NCBI GenBank assembly: GCA_002344895.1
Contig: DDUR01000024.1
Span: 1-64,000, forward strand
Length of the DNA: 64,000 nucleotides
From: Ignavibacteria bacterium UBA2333
GTDB lineage: Bacteria > Bacteroidota > Ignavibacteria > Kapaibacteriales > Kapaibacteriaceae
Reading direction: 5' to 3'
The stretch's first letter is position 1. Each line of letters begins with the position of its first letter. This document shows, piece after piece, positions 1 through 9,994 of the stretch. The notes under the pieces were generated by a model. The model was not told the origin of the DNA and made no database searches. It saw nothing but the letters and a program-made list of their open reading frames with translations. The translations under genes and the position numbers were made by a program.

Positions 1-74
1 CGGGCCAACACTTCAGACCGATTGACCTGTAGACCAGTTACAGACGATTCGTCACGTTTTTTTCTTTATTACAT

Positions 75-80
75 GGAGGT
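75..80 (+). promoter_or_regulatory. Ribosome binding site of the first type IX cargo gene
   Basis: GGAGGT lies four bases before the ATG at 85. It decides that start over the in-frame TTG at 22 and the ATG at 73. Only the ATG at 85 puts the hydrophobic signal peptide at the very N-terminus. Confidence 0.6.
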
Positions 81-84
81 TCAG

Positions 85-1374
85 ATGAACCGAACGTTTA
101 GTGTCGTGATTATGGTAGCATCCGTGGTCCTGACATTCCAGTCAAGTTTTGCGGCCGAACTCGAGCCGCGTAAAGCTGATACGTTGTGGACTCGCACGAC
201 GCAACAGATTCCCCACGTTTGGCAGTTCGTTGCATGTGCAATGGGTGGTGACCCACGAGTTATCATCGCTGCGACATGGAGCGGTGATCTAATCGCCTTT
301 GATGCGATGACGGGTGACACACTTCAGCGTGTAAAATCGCAGCTGGGCTCGGTTTATAATATCTCCTTTGCGCGGAACGCAAACGTATTTTCGACGTCGT
401 CTCCGTTTATGGTCAAGATCTGGCGGTGGCCTGAAATGGATATAATCCGGGAGTTCCCGATTCACCGGGATAATGGAGACTACAATGATCACGTGAATGC
501 CATTCTGACTTCGGACGGTAAAAAGGTTCTCATTGGAGGAAATAATCGCGACGTAAAATTTACGGGACTCCATGACGTAGAAACCGGTGAACTGCTCCAT
601 CAGTTTTCAATTTTACCGACACTTGAACCAAAGATTTCCGCGGATGACCGGATTGCTCTCGTATATACAGACAATCCGCAGGCCTACGACCTGACAACGG
701 GTAAGTGGCTCGCAACGTTGCCGAGTGGAGGAAATGGAGCGACATCAATGGACATTTCAGAAGATGGCCGTTATGTTGCGGTTAGTTGCGTTGCGGACTG
801 GGAAGAAGATGGTGCTGTCACTTTTTACGACATGGTCGAACAGCGCCAAATCTACCGCCGTTGGCTGGATTGGCGAGACGGAAGAGCAGGCGATAAAGTC
901 GCCTTTTCTGAAGATGCGAAGGGATACTTGATCGTTAGAGAAATCAGCGGTGAGCCGTTCATTGATTTCCATGCAACGCTTACTGGTCCGGCAAGTGTAC
1001 GTTTTGAGTATGAAAACATCAGTTGCCGATTTAGTCCTGATTGGAAGTACGTGTATGATTGCGGGAGTCTAGAGGTCTATGTAAGTCGTCTGAACGTGAC
1101 TACTCACAACACACCTATCGAAACAATGCCCAATTCTTATCTCGTCTCTCCAAATCCGTCGACGGGCGCTCTCACGGTTTCCGGACTGGATGTTACAGAT
1201 GGACCAGCGACGTGGACGATAACTGATGTCACAGGCACACAGATACGAGACGGCGTTACCACAGTCACAAGTGGTAGCTGTCACCTTGATCCCGGTTCAC
1301 TTCCTCAGGGATCCTACTTCCTCAGTTTGCGGCGCGATGACCGGTTGCTTCTTTCCCACCAGATTCAGCGGTAG
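85..1374 (+). CDS. Secreted beta-propeller protein with type IX secretion sorting domain
   Basis: 429 residues. The N-terminus MNRTFSVVIMVASVV is a Sec signal peptide ending near SSFAA. The middle (about residues 45-340) looks like repeated WD40/YVTN-type blades, with recurrent runs such as GDLIAFDAMTGDTL and VAVSCVADWEEDGAVTFYD. The last 75 or so residues, beginning SPNPSTGALTVSG and containing the SLPQGSYFLSL turn, match a type A Por/type IX C-terminal sorting domain. The protein should therefore cross the outer membrane through the type IX system and be anchored or released outside. The substrate or binding partner cannot be told. The next gene starts eight bases downstream with its own strong ribosome site, so the two probably share a transcript. 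Confidence 0.8.
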   Translation: MNRTFSVVIMVASVVLTFQSSFAAELEPRKADTLWTRTTQQIPHVWQFVACAMGGDPRVIIAATWSGDLIAFDAMTGDTLQRVKSQLGSVYNISFARNANVFSTSSPFMVKIWRWPEMDIIREFPIHRDNGDYNDHVNAILTSDGKKVLIGGNNRDVKFTGLHDVETGELLHQFSILPTLEPKISADDRIALVYTDNPQAYDLTTGKWLATLPSGGNGATSMDISEDGRYVAVSCVADWEEDGAVTFYDMVEQRQIYRRWLDWRDGRAGDKVAFSEDAKGYLIVREISGEPFIDFHATLTGPASVRFEYENISCRFSPDWKYVYDCGSLEVYVSRLNVTTHNTPIETMPNSYLVSPNPSTGALTVSGLDVTDGPATWTITDVTGTQIRDGVTTVTSGSCHLDPGSLPQGSYFLSLRRDDRLLLSHQIQR

Positions 1375-1382
1375 GAGGCACC

Positions 1383-2792
1383 ATGAAAACGATTCTTTAT
1401 GTCGTCGCACTATGTGCGACGGCTCTTCTCGTGCGCGCACAGGACGTTGAGGCTCCACAGCTTAACCTGAATGACCTTGGTTTTACCGGTAGTGATTCTG
1501 ACAGTGTTCTGGCTCTGACGGACAATCGTCCGTTGTGGGGCTGGAACTGGCCGAGTGCCGATGGTGACGTATCCAGAACCATGGGCATGAATTTCCATCA
1601 TCGTGAAGATCCATTTGTGTCATTATCGACGGGGACCTTCGAGTTTGGCTACACGCGGGTTCCTGGACAACGACTGGCGTCGACGATTCGTGAGGTTTCG
1701 GGTATAGATGAAGAAGGTAGAAATCACTTTACCCTACCATCAGAGGCGATTTCGATGGAGTGGCAGCCATGGCTTGTCATGGCCGGCGACACGTTTACGT
1801 TACGACCTGACGATTCAACGGGTGGCGTCTGGGGTTTCGGACTCCGGCACAGTAGCGGTTCTGTTGTTCAGCCTACTGATGACAACCGATACCGTTATCG
1901 ACTTGAGACGTCCGGATTCTCAGGCTCGACCCTTGTTCTTTCGGATGTCGAGCGTAAAGACGCTCTCTCACGGTGGCCAAAGCGTAAAAATGTTGAAAAC
2001 ATGGAATACAATACCGATACACTGTGGCTTGCTATCAATCTCCGCCGGAATGATGCCAGCAGCGATGTTGGCCATGAGGACGATGTTGTGCTCCGGGTGC
2101 GGGTGCCCTACTGGCTTGCCTCGAATTGCTGGGATCTTATGGGTGACAGTGCCCTGGCTCGTTTCCTGCGGATACCGCGGACTGCCAACGGCCGTGAATC
2201 CGTGACGAGCTCTCTTGGCCAGGCACGTGGTGACCGCTGGCAGGTAGATAATGCTCAGACGACAACAACGGAGATAGCAATCACGCGTCGTATGTTACCG
2301 CAGACGACCGATACAGAACGCGACATCACGATTTACGCAGGCCTAGTCTTTAATTACATTGGTAATAATGATCTCCAAAACAAGCCACATAATAACCCGT
2401 ACTTTAACACGCACACCAGTGAAAATCTAACAAGGATTCGGCACATCGGTGTCGATGTCTACTTCGAGGACAACCGTGGAGTTGATATAGCCTACGTACG
2501 CCTTGAGTCGTCAGAAGCACGAAGGGTCTTCTGGGGTGGCCGCGACATGGAGATTCGCGATAATGTCGCAACGTTTATGACACGTCTCCGTAACTATAAT
2601 CTCAACCAGGTTAACGTTCCCGGCGAACAGCCGCGGTTGTGGCGAATCTACGGACGCGACGAGATCCGGCCTATGCACTGGAAGGGGTTCCGCTACATGA
2701 ACCGTCTTCTTCACGACTATGTCACAACCGAGTGGGAAGTATCCGAGTACAACAAGTCCCGCCACTGCCTGCGGCTACGTGAGTACTGGTAG
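1383..2792 (+). CDS. N-terminal part of a very large secreted protein, ended by an in-frame TAG
   Basis: 469 codons starting at an ATG four bases after AGGAGG (1374-1379). A signal peptide, MKTILYVVALCATALLVRAQ, is clear. The rest is a Thr/Asp/Arg-rich extracellular sequence without a domain I recognise. Translation ends at TAG 2790-2792, but the same frame is open from 2793 to the stop at 6794. There is no new ribosome site and no signal peptide after the break. The continuation ends in a type IX sorting domain, which this half lacks. I read the two pieces as one gene of about 1803 codons broken by a single nonsense codon. Without the C-terminal part, this half would reach the periplasm but could not be sorted outside. 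Confidence 0.7.
   Translation: MKTILYVVALCATALLVRAQDVEAPQLNLNDLGFTGSDSDSVLALTDNRPLWGWNWPSADGDVSRTMGMNFHHREDPFVSLSTGTFEFGYTRVPGQRLASTIREVSGIDEEGRNHFTLPSEAISMEWQPWLVMAGDTFTLRPDDSTGGVWGFGLRHSSGSVVQPTDDNRYRYRLETSGFSGSTLVLSDVERKDALSRWPKRKNVENMEYNTDTLWLAINLRRNDASSDVGHEDDVVLRVRVPYWLASNCWDLMGDSALARFLRIPRTANGRESVTSSLGQARGDRWQVDNAQTTTTEIAITRRMLPQTTDTERDITIYAGLVFNYIGNNDLQNKPHNNPYFNTHTSENLTRIRHIGVDVYFEDNRGVDIAYVRLESSEARRVFWGGRDMEIRDNVATFMTRLRNYNLNQVNVPGEQPRLWRIYGRDEIRPMHWKGFRYMNRLLHDYVTTEWEVSEYNKSRHCLRLREYW
2790..2792 (+). other. In-frame TAG inside the long type IX cargo gene
   Basis: The context is ...GAG TAC TGG TAG GGG CAG GAT..., and the frame has no other stop from 1383 to 6792. TAG ends several other genes in the window (for example at 1374, 56142 and 61380), so it is a normal stop here and general recoding is unlikely. 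A sequencing or assembly error, a real nonsense mutation, or readthrough are all possible. Confidence 0.85.
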
Positions 2793-5700
2793 GGGCAGGA
2801 TGCTTCCTTCGTCTTTCACGATCGTACAGCCTCGCCAACATTTCGTAATGGGGGCAGAGAGTACATCGGCAACATTGACACGTTAAAAAAGTATGTTGGT
2901 CTGTGGAAGGGCCGCGCCGACCAGCCAGATTTCGAGACACATACGTATTATTACAAGGATTCGAATTCCTGCGGTGATAAGATAGACCTGCGACGGCGTT
3001 CCACGCTACCCATTCACGCCGATTCGCTGCACCTCTATACAACGGGGTATTCGGGAGGGGTACAAACCCGTGTTGACTATTCTCTGCATAAATGGTTCTA
3101 CAAGGATCCTGACATTCTCTTTAATCCAACACGGAAGTGGTATTCGAATGTGTGGGTCTATTCGTCGGCTGACGTCTATCCGGCCAACAACGCACACGGA
3201 CGACGCCTCTACTTTACGTCGAATGGCCGTCCGAAGAGTGCCGAGGAAATGCGCCTGCAGATGTGGCATCCGCTCGTTCTTGGTGCTAAGGGACTCATTT
3301 TCTTCTCGGGCACAACTGATCACGCCCCGGCAGATGCGGCCTTTTGGGATAAACCGGCAGATCCAAAGACGATCGAGTTCGGTTGTGCCGCACATACCGA
3401 TGACGTTGCTACGGTAACAACGGTCAGTGGTGTCAATCGTATAAACTCCGACCTCATCGGCACAGACTACCTCATAGCCGGCGAAGCCGGTGATGCCGAT
3501 GACTACGTCACCAACGGCCTGCCGGCCACGTCTGCGGCACTGCATGGAAGTGCGACGGGGGCCCCTGGCGTCTACGTCGGTCGCAAGGCTATGCGTCAGG
3601 TCATGCTCGAAGTCCTGCATGGTATCACTCCGTACAGCAACGTGCTGAATGACCTGCAGCTCGTTGGCTGGCGCGCCAAGGGATTCCGCGAGTGGTTCCT
3701 CGGCGATAGTACGACGGCCTATGATCACTGGCTCTGGCGACACCGCGACTCGCAGCGTATCGGCAAGCTTGCCGTCACCGTCCTGCATGGGACAACGCCC
3801 ATTCCCGTCACGGAACCATACGACAGTACGTTCTTTGATGTGACGGTCTTCCGTGCCGGGGATACGGCCATCACCGATGTGGCCTACATCGGAGTCGTTA
3901 ATCGTCGCACCGACGCACGTATCGACACAACAGGCGGTGGTGACTTCCGTACGTATCAGCAGTTCCGGGACTATGTTGACAATGAACCGGATTCCCTCTA
4001 TGCCCAACATGGATCACGCCGTATACGCTTGCCATTCCGGTATGACCACACGTCGGGACGCTACCATAATGTGCGTGTCACGGAGCTGCGTGCAGATGCA
4101 GGATGGGACGTGTCGACAAACACTCATCCGCGGATCGACACGATCATCGGACAGGACAAGCCGCTGGATGTCGACCTTCTGCCGGGTGAAGGCAAGATCT
4201 TGCGCGTCACCCCCGTGCCAGCAACACAGGAGACAGGGGCACAAGGATTCCTGGCCCATTCCAATCAACGCAAGATGGTCCTCTTCCCGGAGGTTGAGGC
4301 AATGCTTCCTGTGACTGATCCCAACACCGGCCGTACATACGGTCGTATTGTCGTCGGTGACAGGATGTGGTATCACATGGTCTATCATCGGCGTCCTGTT
4401 CCCAACGGTCCGCTGACGGTCTATTACCGACGCAGCGTTGCTTATACGACCGAGAATGATCCAGTTTCGGCTGACTACATCTTCCACAACAGCACTATCA
4501 ACTGGGAAGCCGAGATCAACGTGAGTCCTGTTGTTGTCGGCGACTTTGATATCGAAGAGGAAGGCGATGAAACACTGGCGGCACCCTCAGCGGGTTATCC
4601 CGCTCTCGTCGTTCGTTATGACTCGCTCGAACAAATGTCGAAGGTCTATATCGTCTATGGCTTCGAGACGCAACCACCAGGTGCCAACGGTGCCGCCGAT
4701 GACGTTATCGGCATTGCCGAGACGGTACTGCCTGCCGAGGCCACACATGCCGATCAGTTGACCTATCTCGGGGTGAATCCACCACGTCTGCTGGACATGG
4801 CTGTCGGGAATGTCAACGATGGTCTGCCACTCCTCTGGAACTGGGGCACACCCATGATCAATGCCAGCCGGTTCGGCAACTTCTATTGCTGGTCATCCCT
4901 CGTGAGTGGAATTCGTGTTGGCTTCAAGCCACCGCATCAGAGGACATTTTTTCCCGTCGGTGGTCTGCAGTCGTTACCGCGCCTGACGACGTCCTATGCG
5001 GCCCATCCGTCAATGAACAGCTACTCGCGCCTCAATATCGGCGAAGAGGATGCCGCAGTTGTCTGGCATGAAGGCACGTCTCCGGAAGTCGGTGGTACGA
5101 TCGTCTACACACGCATACGCTTTGGTGCTGCCGGTATTGAGAACTTCCTCACCCTCGGCCAACTGGCAACACCACCTCAGAACCCTTGGGTGCAACCGGC
5201 TTTCGACACCATCACCGCCACACGTATTGCGCGGCTCTCGACACAGGCCACCTTCCCCTTCATCTACACGAATAGTTATCCATCGCTCGCGCGAAATCTC
5301 TACGACTATCCCATCACGCAGCACAACACTCGATTTATTCTTGGTCTTGATAACCACAAAGGGGAACGTGCATGGTGGCAGGTGAACGTGGAGACACTAC
5401 CTGGAGACACATCACAACCACCAACACCCGTCGGACGAAGGCTGGCACACCGCTGGTTTGATCTCGACGATTGGATCGTCTGCTGCAGTACGACAATGCC
5501 GCCCGGTGTGGACTCAATCTCGGCCGGTCAAACTACGTACCTCTATGATGCAGCGCGCTCTTTGCTTGGTCCCGAGGTCTCACAGGGTGAACAGACGACA
5601 GAAACAGGACCAGGTGTGCCTAACCCTACGGGTCTGTGGTGGAGTGATTCGGTTAACACCGTCGCATTCTGGAGTGTCGACAATACGGGTGCCAACCACC

Positions 5701-6794
5701 AGCTGCATCACATGCAGTTTGGCTGGCGCTACTATGGCAATCCACTTTCTGGATCAATGGCGACGGCCAGAGCAAACCAGTTCCTCTATGACCTCAGCGA
5801 CGCCGGCCTGTATCCTCATGCGGCGGCACGTTACTCCATGTCGGCACATCCCGGCTGGAGCAAGAACCGCCGCATCTACAACGACCTCGGCGGTCAGTGG
5901 CGGGAAGGCAACATTGCCCCGGACATCACATGTTCGTCGGAACGGTTCTTCCGCGAAGCAGCACCGCGAGAGCGGTCCCTGCGCCTGTGGCATGGCTTCC
6001 GTGGTCACGATGGCCGAAGTGCTACAATTGCTGATGCCGTGCTCGACGGCGTCAACCATCCACTTCGGTTTGATGTCCGAAGCGAAAAGGAGACACCAGC
6101 GGACGTCGTAGACGAAGTAGCCACGGAATGGTTCTCGCTCGACGGCTCAACGGAACTCACGATGAAGACGATCTCCCTTGGCGAGGCCGACGCTGCACTA
6201 CTGAGTGTCGAACGCCGCTCCGACGGTGCACGTGTTCTCGTTGATGGTGCAATGAGGTCGGCAGCGAATTCCACAGGCACGAATACAACTGGCACGACGC
6301 AGAACCTTGCACGTACCGTTGCCTATGGCCTCCTGCCTGATCCCGACGAGCAGTATCGACTTGTTCTCAAGCGCACTGGTAACGTCTATCCGGTAGAGGA
6401 CATCGAAATTGTTTCCGACGACGGGGCGATGGCACGTGAGAACACAGAACCACTTCGTATCGTCGACCTCCGGTCCATGGATGGTATCACGCGTACATCC
6501 ACAGAGCAGGGCCTCAGTGTCTGGCCTAATCCTGCCTCCGCACATGTAACCGTTGTTGTCGATCGCCGTCACGACGTCTTGACAAGCGCGCGAACTACGA
6601 AGTCCGGACCACGATACATGGTGACACTCCGCGACATCACCGGTCGCGATATTTTCGCAGCCTCGTGCGCAGCTATCGACGTTGTTCATTTTGACGTCAG
6701 TGAACTCCCCGCGGGCTCGTATGCCATCACACTCAGTGCCGTCGACGGCAGCGCGGCACCCGTGGCCCATCAGCTCATCGTCATCACACGATGA
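2793..6794 (+). CDS. C-terminal part of the broken large secreted protein, with type IX sorting domain
   Basis: Codons 471-1804 of the reading frame that begins at 1383, uninterrupted after the TAG. The first internal codon usable as a start after 3000 is GTG 3150, but it has no ribosome site and no signal peptide follows it. The product is a large extracellular protein, probably all-beta, and I do not recognise a catalytic domain. The last 85 or so residues (GLSVWPNPASAHVTVVV and later SELPAGSYAITLS) are a classic type A type IX sorting domain like that of the preceding gene. By eye, base composition is more GC-rich from about 3180 onward than in the neighbouring genes. If the TAG is real, the gene is a pseudogene; if it is a sequencing error, this is one intact giant cargo protein. 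Confidence 0.75.
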   Translation, partial: GQDASFVFHDRTASPTFRNGGREYIGNIDTLKKYVGLWKGRADQPDFETHTYYYKDSNSCGDKIDLRRRSTLPIHADSLHLYTTGYSGGVQTRVDYSLHKWFYKDPDILFNPTRKWYSNVWVYSSADVYPANNAHGRRLYFTSNGRPKSAEEMRLQMWHPLVLGAKGLIFFSGTTDHAPADAAFWDKPADPKTIEFGCAAHTDDVATVTTVSGVNRINSDLIGTDYLIAGEAGDADDYVTNGLPATSAALHGSATGAPGVYVGRKAMRQVMLEVLHGITPYSNVLNDLQLVGWRAKGFREWFLGDSTTAYDHWLWRHRDSQRIGKLAVTVLHGTTPIPVTEPYDSTFFDVTVFRAGDTAITDVAYIGVVNRRTDARIDTTGGGDFRTYQQFRDYVDNEPDSLYAQHGSRRIRLPFRYDHTSGRYHNVRVTELRADAGWDVSTNTHPRIDTIIGQDKPLDVDLLPGEGKILRVTPVPATQETGAQGFLAHSNQRKMVLFPEVEAMLPVTDPNTGRTYGRIVVGDRMWYHMVYHRRPVPNGPLTVYYRRSVAYTTENDPVSADYIFHNSTINWEAEINVSPVVVGDFDIEEEGDETLAAPSAGYPALVVRYDSLEQMSKVYIVYGFETQPPGANGAADDVIGIAETVLPAEATHADQLTYLGVNPPRLLDMAVGNVNDGLPLLWNWGTPMINASRFGNFYCWSSLVSGIRVGFKPPHQRTFFPVGGLQSLPRLTTSYAAHPSMNSYSRLNIGEEDAAVVWHEGTSPEVGGTIVYTRIRFGAAGIENFLTLGQLATPPQNPWVQPAFDTITATRIARLSTQATFPFIYTNSYPSLARNLYDYPITQHNTRFILGLDNHKGERAWWQVNVETLPGDTSQPPTPVGRRLAHRWFDLDDWIVCCSTTMPPGVDSISAGQTTYLYDAARSLLGPEVSQGEQTTETGPGVPNPTGLWWSDSVNTVAFWSVDNTGANHQLHHMQFGWRYYGNPLSGSMATARANQFLYDLSDAGLYPHAAARYSMSAHPGWSKNRRIYNDLGGQWREGNIAPDITCSSERFFREAAPRERSLRLWHGFRGHDGRSATIADAVLDGVNHPLRFDVRSEKETPADVVDEVATEWFSLDGSTELTMKTISLGEADAALLSVERRSDGARVLVDGAMRSAANSTGTNTTGTTQNLARTVAYGLLPDPDEQYRLVLKRTGNVYPVEDIEIVSDDGAMARENTEPLRIVDLRSMDGITRTSTEQGLSVWPNPASAHVTVVVDRRHDVLTSARTTKSGPRYMVTLRDITGRDIFAASCAAIDVVHFDVSELPAGSYAITLSAVDGSAAPVAHQLIVITR

Positions 6795-6817
6795 CCAGCT
6801 AGATCGATTAAAACTTC

Positions 6818-6866
6818 CCAAATCCTTAGGGTCCGCTTCATATGGAGCGGGCCCGAGGGAATTTGG
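6818..6866. other. Long imperfect inverted repeat after the type IX cargo gene
   Basis: The arms run inward from CCAAAT (6818-6823) and ATTTGG (6861-6866) and continue, with one bulge, one mismatch and some G-T pairs, to a four-base loop near 6839-6842, giving about 22 pairs. It starts 24 bases after the cargo-gene stop. No T-run follows on the plus strand, so it is not a standard intrinsic terminator, but it could protect or end the mRNA. The rest of 6795-7061 is AT-rich with no other structure I can support. Confidence 0.5.
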
Positions 6867-7061
6867 AGAACACATATGTTACTATGATCATCAATAGAGA
6901 GATGGAGTCGATTAACACTCTTATGGGTCGTTGAGTTGAATAATAACAACACGTATGCGACATAGAAATGAAAACTAATACAAGTTATAAAGAGCGTGTT
7001 ATGAAAGAACAAGCCACTATGTGTACATGCCTCACGGACGACTCGTCCACTCGAGCCTGCC

Positions 7062-9959
7062 TTACAAGTACGCCTCGAGTTCACTCTCACTCATGAGCAA
7101 GACCTGGCGGCCACGAGCGCCGTCGAGTGGACCGACAATGCCCGCGGATTCAAGGTCGTCAACAATACGTGCAGCTCGCGCATAACCAATCTTGAGCCGA
7201 CGTTGTAAGGTGCTGACGCTGGCTTGCTGGAGTTGTATAAAGATGCGAGCTGCATCTTCAAAGAGTTCGTCACGATCGTCAGCATTCGATGAGCCAATAC
7301 CGGCCTTACGATTGTTAACACTCGGCAGCATGTATGGTGACGAGTATCCCTTCTGACGCCCGATGTGCTCACAAATGGCCTCTACTTCATCCGTAGAGAT
7401 AAAGGCATTTTGCATCCGCATCGGCTTCGTCATGTTGCCCGGATTAAAGAGCATGTCTCCATTGCCAATAAGATGCTCTGCACCACTCGCATCCAGAATT
7501 GTTCGCGAGTCGATTCGTGATGCTACCTGATAGGCAATACGAGCTGGGAAGTTCGCCTTGATCAGACCCGTTACGACGTCAACACTTGGACGTTGTGTGG
7601 CGACAATGCAGTGAATACCAACGGCGCGTGCAAGTTGGGCAAGGCGTACAATGGGTTCTTCAACTTCTTTTGAAGCCGTCATCATGAGGTCTGCCAACTC
7701 GTCAATTACAACGACGATGTAGGGCATCGGACGATGTGTAATGCCCCCCTTTGTTCCAAGACTACCATCGAGAGCTTTTCTGTTGTAGTCGGCGATGTTC
7801 CGTTGCCCCGCAGCCGCAAGTACAGTGTACCGTTGTTGCATTTCCTCAACAACACTTTTGAGTACAGTGACGGCGTTGGAAGGTTCGGTAATGATGGTTT
7901 CGTCAATGTCTGGACAGACAGCCATAAAGTGATTCTTTAAGGCTGCGTACAACGACATTTCAACTCGTTTAGGGTCGATGATGACAAACTTGAGGTCGCG
8001 CGGATGCATACGATAGAGTAACGATGCAATGATCGTATTAATCCCTACCGACTTGCCCTTACCTGTCGCTCCGGCAATCAACAAGTGTGGCATCTTTGCC
8101 AGATCAGCACAGTACACTTCACCCACAACCGTTTTGCCCATAGCAATCGGGAGTTTGATGTCGGGATTGTGATACTTCGGACTCTTGATGATACTCGAAA
8201 AGCGTACTATTGCCGGCTTGTGATTCGGAATCTCGATTCCAACTGTTCCACGTCCGGGAATAGGCGCAATGATGCGCACGCCCTGCGCCTTTAACGCCAG
8301 GGCAATGTCATCAGCAAGTGATTCAATCTGAGAGACCTTGATTCCCGATGCAGGTACAAACTCATACTGCGTAACAACCGGTCCTGGCTGCACCGTAAGA
8401 TTTTCGATACGCACACGGAAGGTTTCGAGTTTTTCCTGGAGGATACGCGCATTCTCCTGGAGTTCTTCATCCGTGACGCCGGTCTCTTCCTTCTCATTGT
8501 TGAGTAAGGCCGCCGGAGGTTGTTTGTAAACAATGTGTTCGTCGTACAACGTCGAACTGCGAATGTCTACTTCAGGTTCATCTGCCGATGTGTCTTCGAC
8601 GGTGACGGTGAGTGGGCGGACAACACGGGGTTTGTCTGGACGTGCGCTCTGGGGGCCCCTTTCGCCCCCTGACATGGTGTCTTCAATGATGTCGTCTCCG
8701 TCACCACGTTCTCGTTCCTCACGTTCAAGTTGTTCATCGTGAGCGCTGACAAAGAGCGGAAGTTCTGGTTCGTCTCCGGGCTCTGACGGACCTACGTCAC
8801 GACGTACCTGAATGTCACGTGTGGGATGAAGACTTTGTAGCCGTTGTTGAACGATGTCGATGTCAAGCGAACTTGGTCGCGTGTCATCGTTCGATTCTGG
8901 TGTCGAAGGTTCTTCGTCAATCTGCGGTTTGCGCCCAGGTCCACTAGGCCGAAGGATACGTACACTGCCGGAGAGATCTATTGGACCAGTTGCTGTATCC
9001 TGTGCTGTCTCTGGCTGTTGTTTTGACGGACTATGTTTTGTCAGCATTTCTGCCGGTTCATCGTCGTCAGAGCCCGCTGCCTTTTCTCCGACCGTTTTCA
9101 GGAAGGTGCCACTTGAGGTTAACACACGCGATACAAAACCTGGTCGTGACGTCTCGTTCGCCTGTTCCTCTGTGCCGTCAACTGCATCAACAGCTTCACT
9201 CTCTGCGCTGGAGGAAGTTGTGGGAATCGAGCTCCGGATCTTACTTCCAATGAGCCGTGCACCGACAGCCAGGCGTTGGGTGTCAACTCGAAAACCATAG
9301 ACAATCACCGCTGTCATCGCTGCCAGGTAGAGGATACTACTACCGAGTGTTCCGATAAAAGGCGACACGATACCAGCAAGGAACTGTCCGATTGCTCCCG
9401 ACCATACACGATCAATACTTGGCATCCACGGTACAATTTGAAGGGTACCGATAAATCCCGCTAACAGTATTCCCGCAGCAATTGTTGTGAGGGAACGTCG
9501 TGTGGTGAGTGGTGTAAGCTTCTGATGATTGTACACGTCCCGTGCCCAGAAGAGCATGAGGACAGGTATTGACAGTGACCACAGACCGTAGGTGGATGTA
9601 TACATCCAGTGTGAGATCACTGCACCTAACAAGCCGAGCCAGTTATGCGTGGTCTCAAAGCGTACACGTAATCCTTCGTCTCCGCGAAAGACACCCATCA
9701 CATCACGTAACGTTAACTGGGCATTCGCCTCGTCGCGTGACGTATAGGATATCATGGCAATCAGAACCAGGACGGCACAGACTGCCAGAAGGATTGCAGC
9801 GATACGAATTTTCCGTACACGGTCCTTTTCGTCCTTGGTGATACGCACAGGACGTTGCTGGCCGGTTGTTGGTCGGCCATCGTCGGTAGGGGGCTGCTCC
9901 GCAGGGGGCTGCCGCCGAACGGGAATATGATCAGGCTTTGATGGCACGTTTCCTCGCAT
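7062..9959 (-). CDS. ftsK: DNA translocase FtsK/SpoIIIE
   Basis: 965 residues from the chosen ATG at 9959; a TTG upstream at 10007 and a GTG slightly downstream are also possible. Four membrane segments lie in about residues 40-225. A long Ser/Pro/acidic linker runs to about residue 470. The RecA-like motor follows, with Walker A GATGKGKSVG near residue 628 and Walker B VVVIDELADLMM near 750. The last 65 or so residues form the winged-helix gamma domain that reads orienting DNA sequences. The protein pumps DNA through the closing septum and activates XerCD recombination at dif. It is transcribed away from kdsA with a gap of only 35 bases. The linker DNA at 8651-8670 carries a copy of the GCCCC-type repeat described in the findings. 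Confidence 0.95.
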   Translation of the reverse strand: MRGNVPSKPDHIPVRRQPPAEQPPTDDGRPTTGQQRPVRITKDEKDRVRKIRIAAILLAVCAVLVLIAMISYTSRDEANAQLTLRDVMGVFRGDEGLRVRFETTHNWLGLLGAVISHWMYTSTYGLWSLSIPVLMLFWARDVYNHQKLTPLTTRRSLTTIAAGILLAGFIGTLQIVPWMPSIDRVWSGAIGQFLAGIVSPFIGTLGSSILYLAAMTAVIVYGFRVDTQRLAVGARLIGSKIRSSIPTTSSSAESEAVDAVDGTEEQANETSRPGFVSRVLTSSGTFLKTVGEKAAGSDDDEPAEMLTKHSPSKQQPETAQDTATGPIDLSGSVRILRPSGPGRKPQIDEEPSTPESNDDTRPSSLDIDIVQQRLQSLHPTRDIQVRRDVGPSEPGDEPELPLFVSAHDEQLEREERERGDGDDIIEDTMSGGERGPQSARPDKPRVVRPLTVTVEDTSADEPEVDIRSSTLYDEHIVYKQPPAALLNNEKEETGVTDEELQENARILQEKLETFRVRIENLTVQPGPVVTQYEFVPASGIKVSQIESLADDIALALKAQGVRIIAPIPGRGTVGIEIPNHKPAIVRFSSIIKSPKYHNPDIKLPIAMGKTVVGEVYCADLAKMPHLLIAGATGKGKSVGINTIIASLLYRMHPRDLKFVIIDPKRVEMSLYAALKNHFMAVCPDIDETIITEPSNAVTVLKSVVEEMQQRYTVLAAAGQRNIADYNRKALDGSLGTKGGITHRPMPYIVVVIDELADLMMTASKEVEEPIVRLAQLARAVGIHCIVATQRPSVDVVTGLIKANFPARIAYQVASRIDSRTILDASGAEHLIGNGDMLFNPGNMTKPMRMQNAFISTDEVEAICEHIGRQKGYSSPYMLPSVNNRKAGIGSSNADDRDELFEDAARIFIQLQQASVSTLQRRLKIGYARAARIVDDLESAGIVGPLDGARGRQVLLMSESELEAYL
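8651..8670 (-). repeat. Dispersed GCCCC-TTTCG-CCCC motif, copy in ftsK
   Basis: GGGGGCCCCTTTCGCCCCCT on the plus strand, within the linker-coding region of ftsK. One of the best copies of the motif discussed in the findings. Confidence 0.4.
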
Positions 9960-9994
9960 GCTGCAGGCGCAATTTATCGATAATTTGCGGCCCC

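Noticed and set aside
22..84. TTG start extending the first gene by 21 codons
   Set aside because: The extension has no ribosome site and would bury the signal peptide; GGAGGT points to ATG 85.
3006..4010. 334-codon open frame on the minus strand opposite the type IX cargo gene
   Set aside because: It lies wholly inside a long plus-strand gene with clear domains, has no recognisable protein features, and similar antisense frames occur under other long genes here.
9880..9920. Direct repeat of GGGGGCTGC near the start of ftsK
   Set aside because: It codes for the proline-rich QPPAEQPP part of the N-terminal tail; simple codon repetition explains it, and it does not match the dispersed motif.
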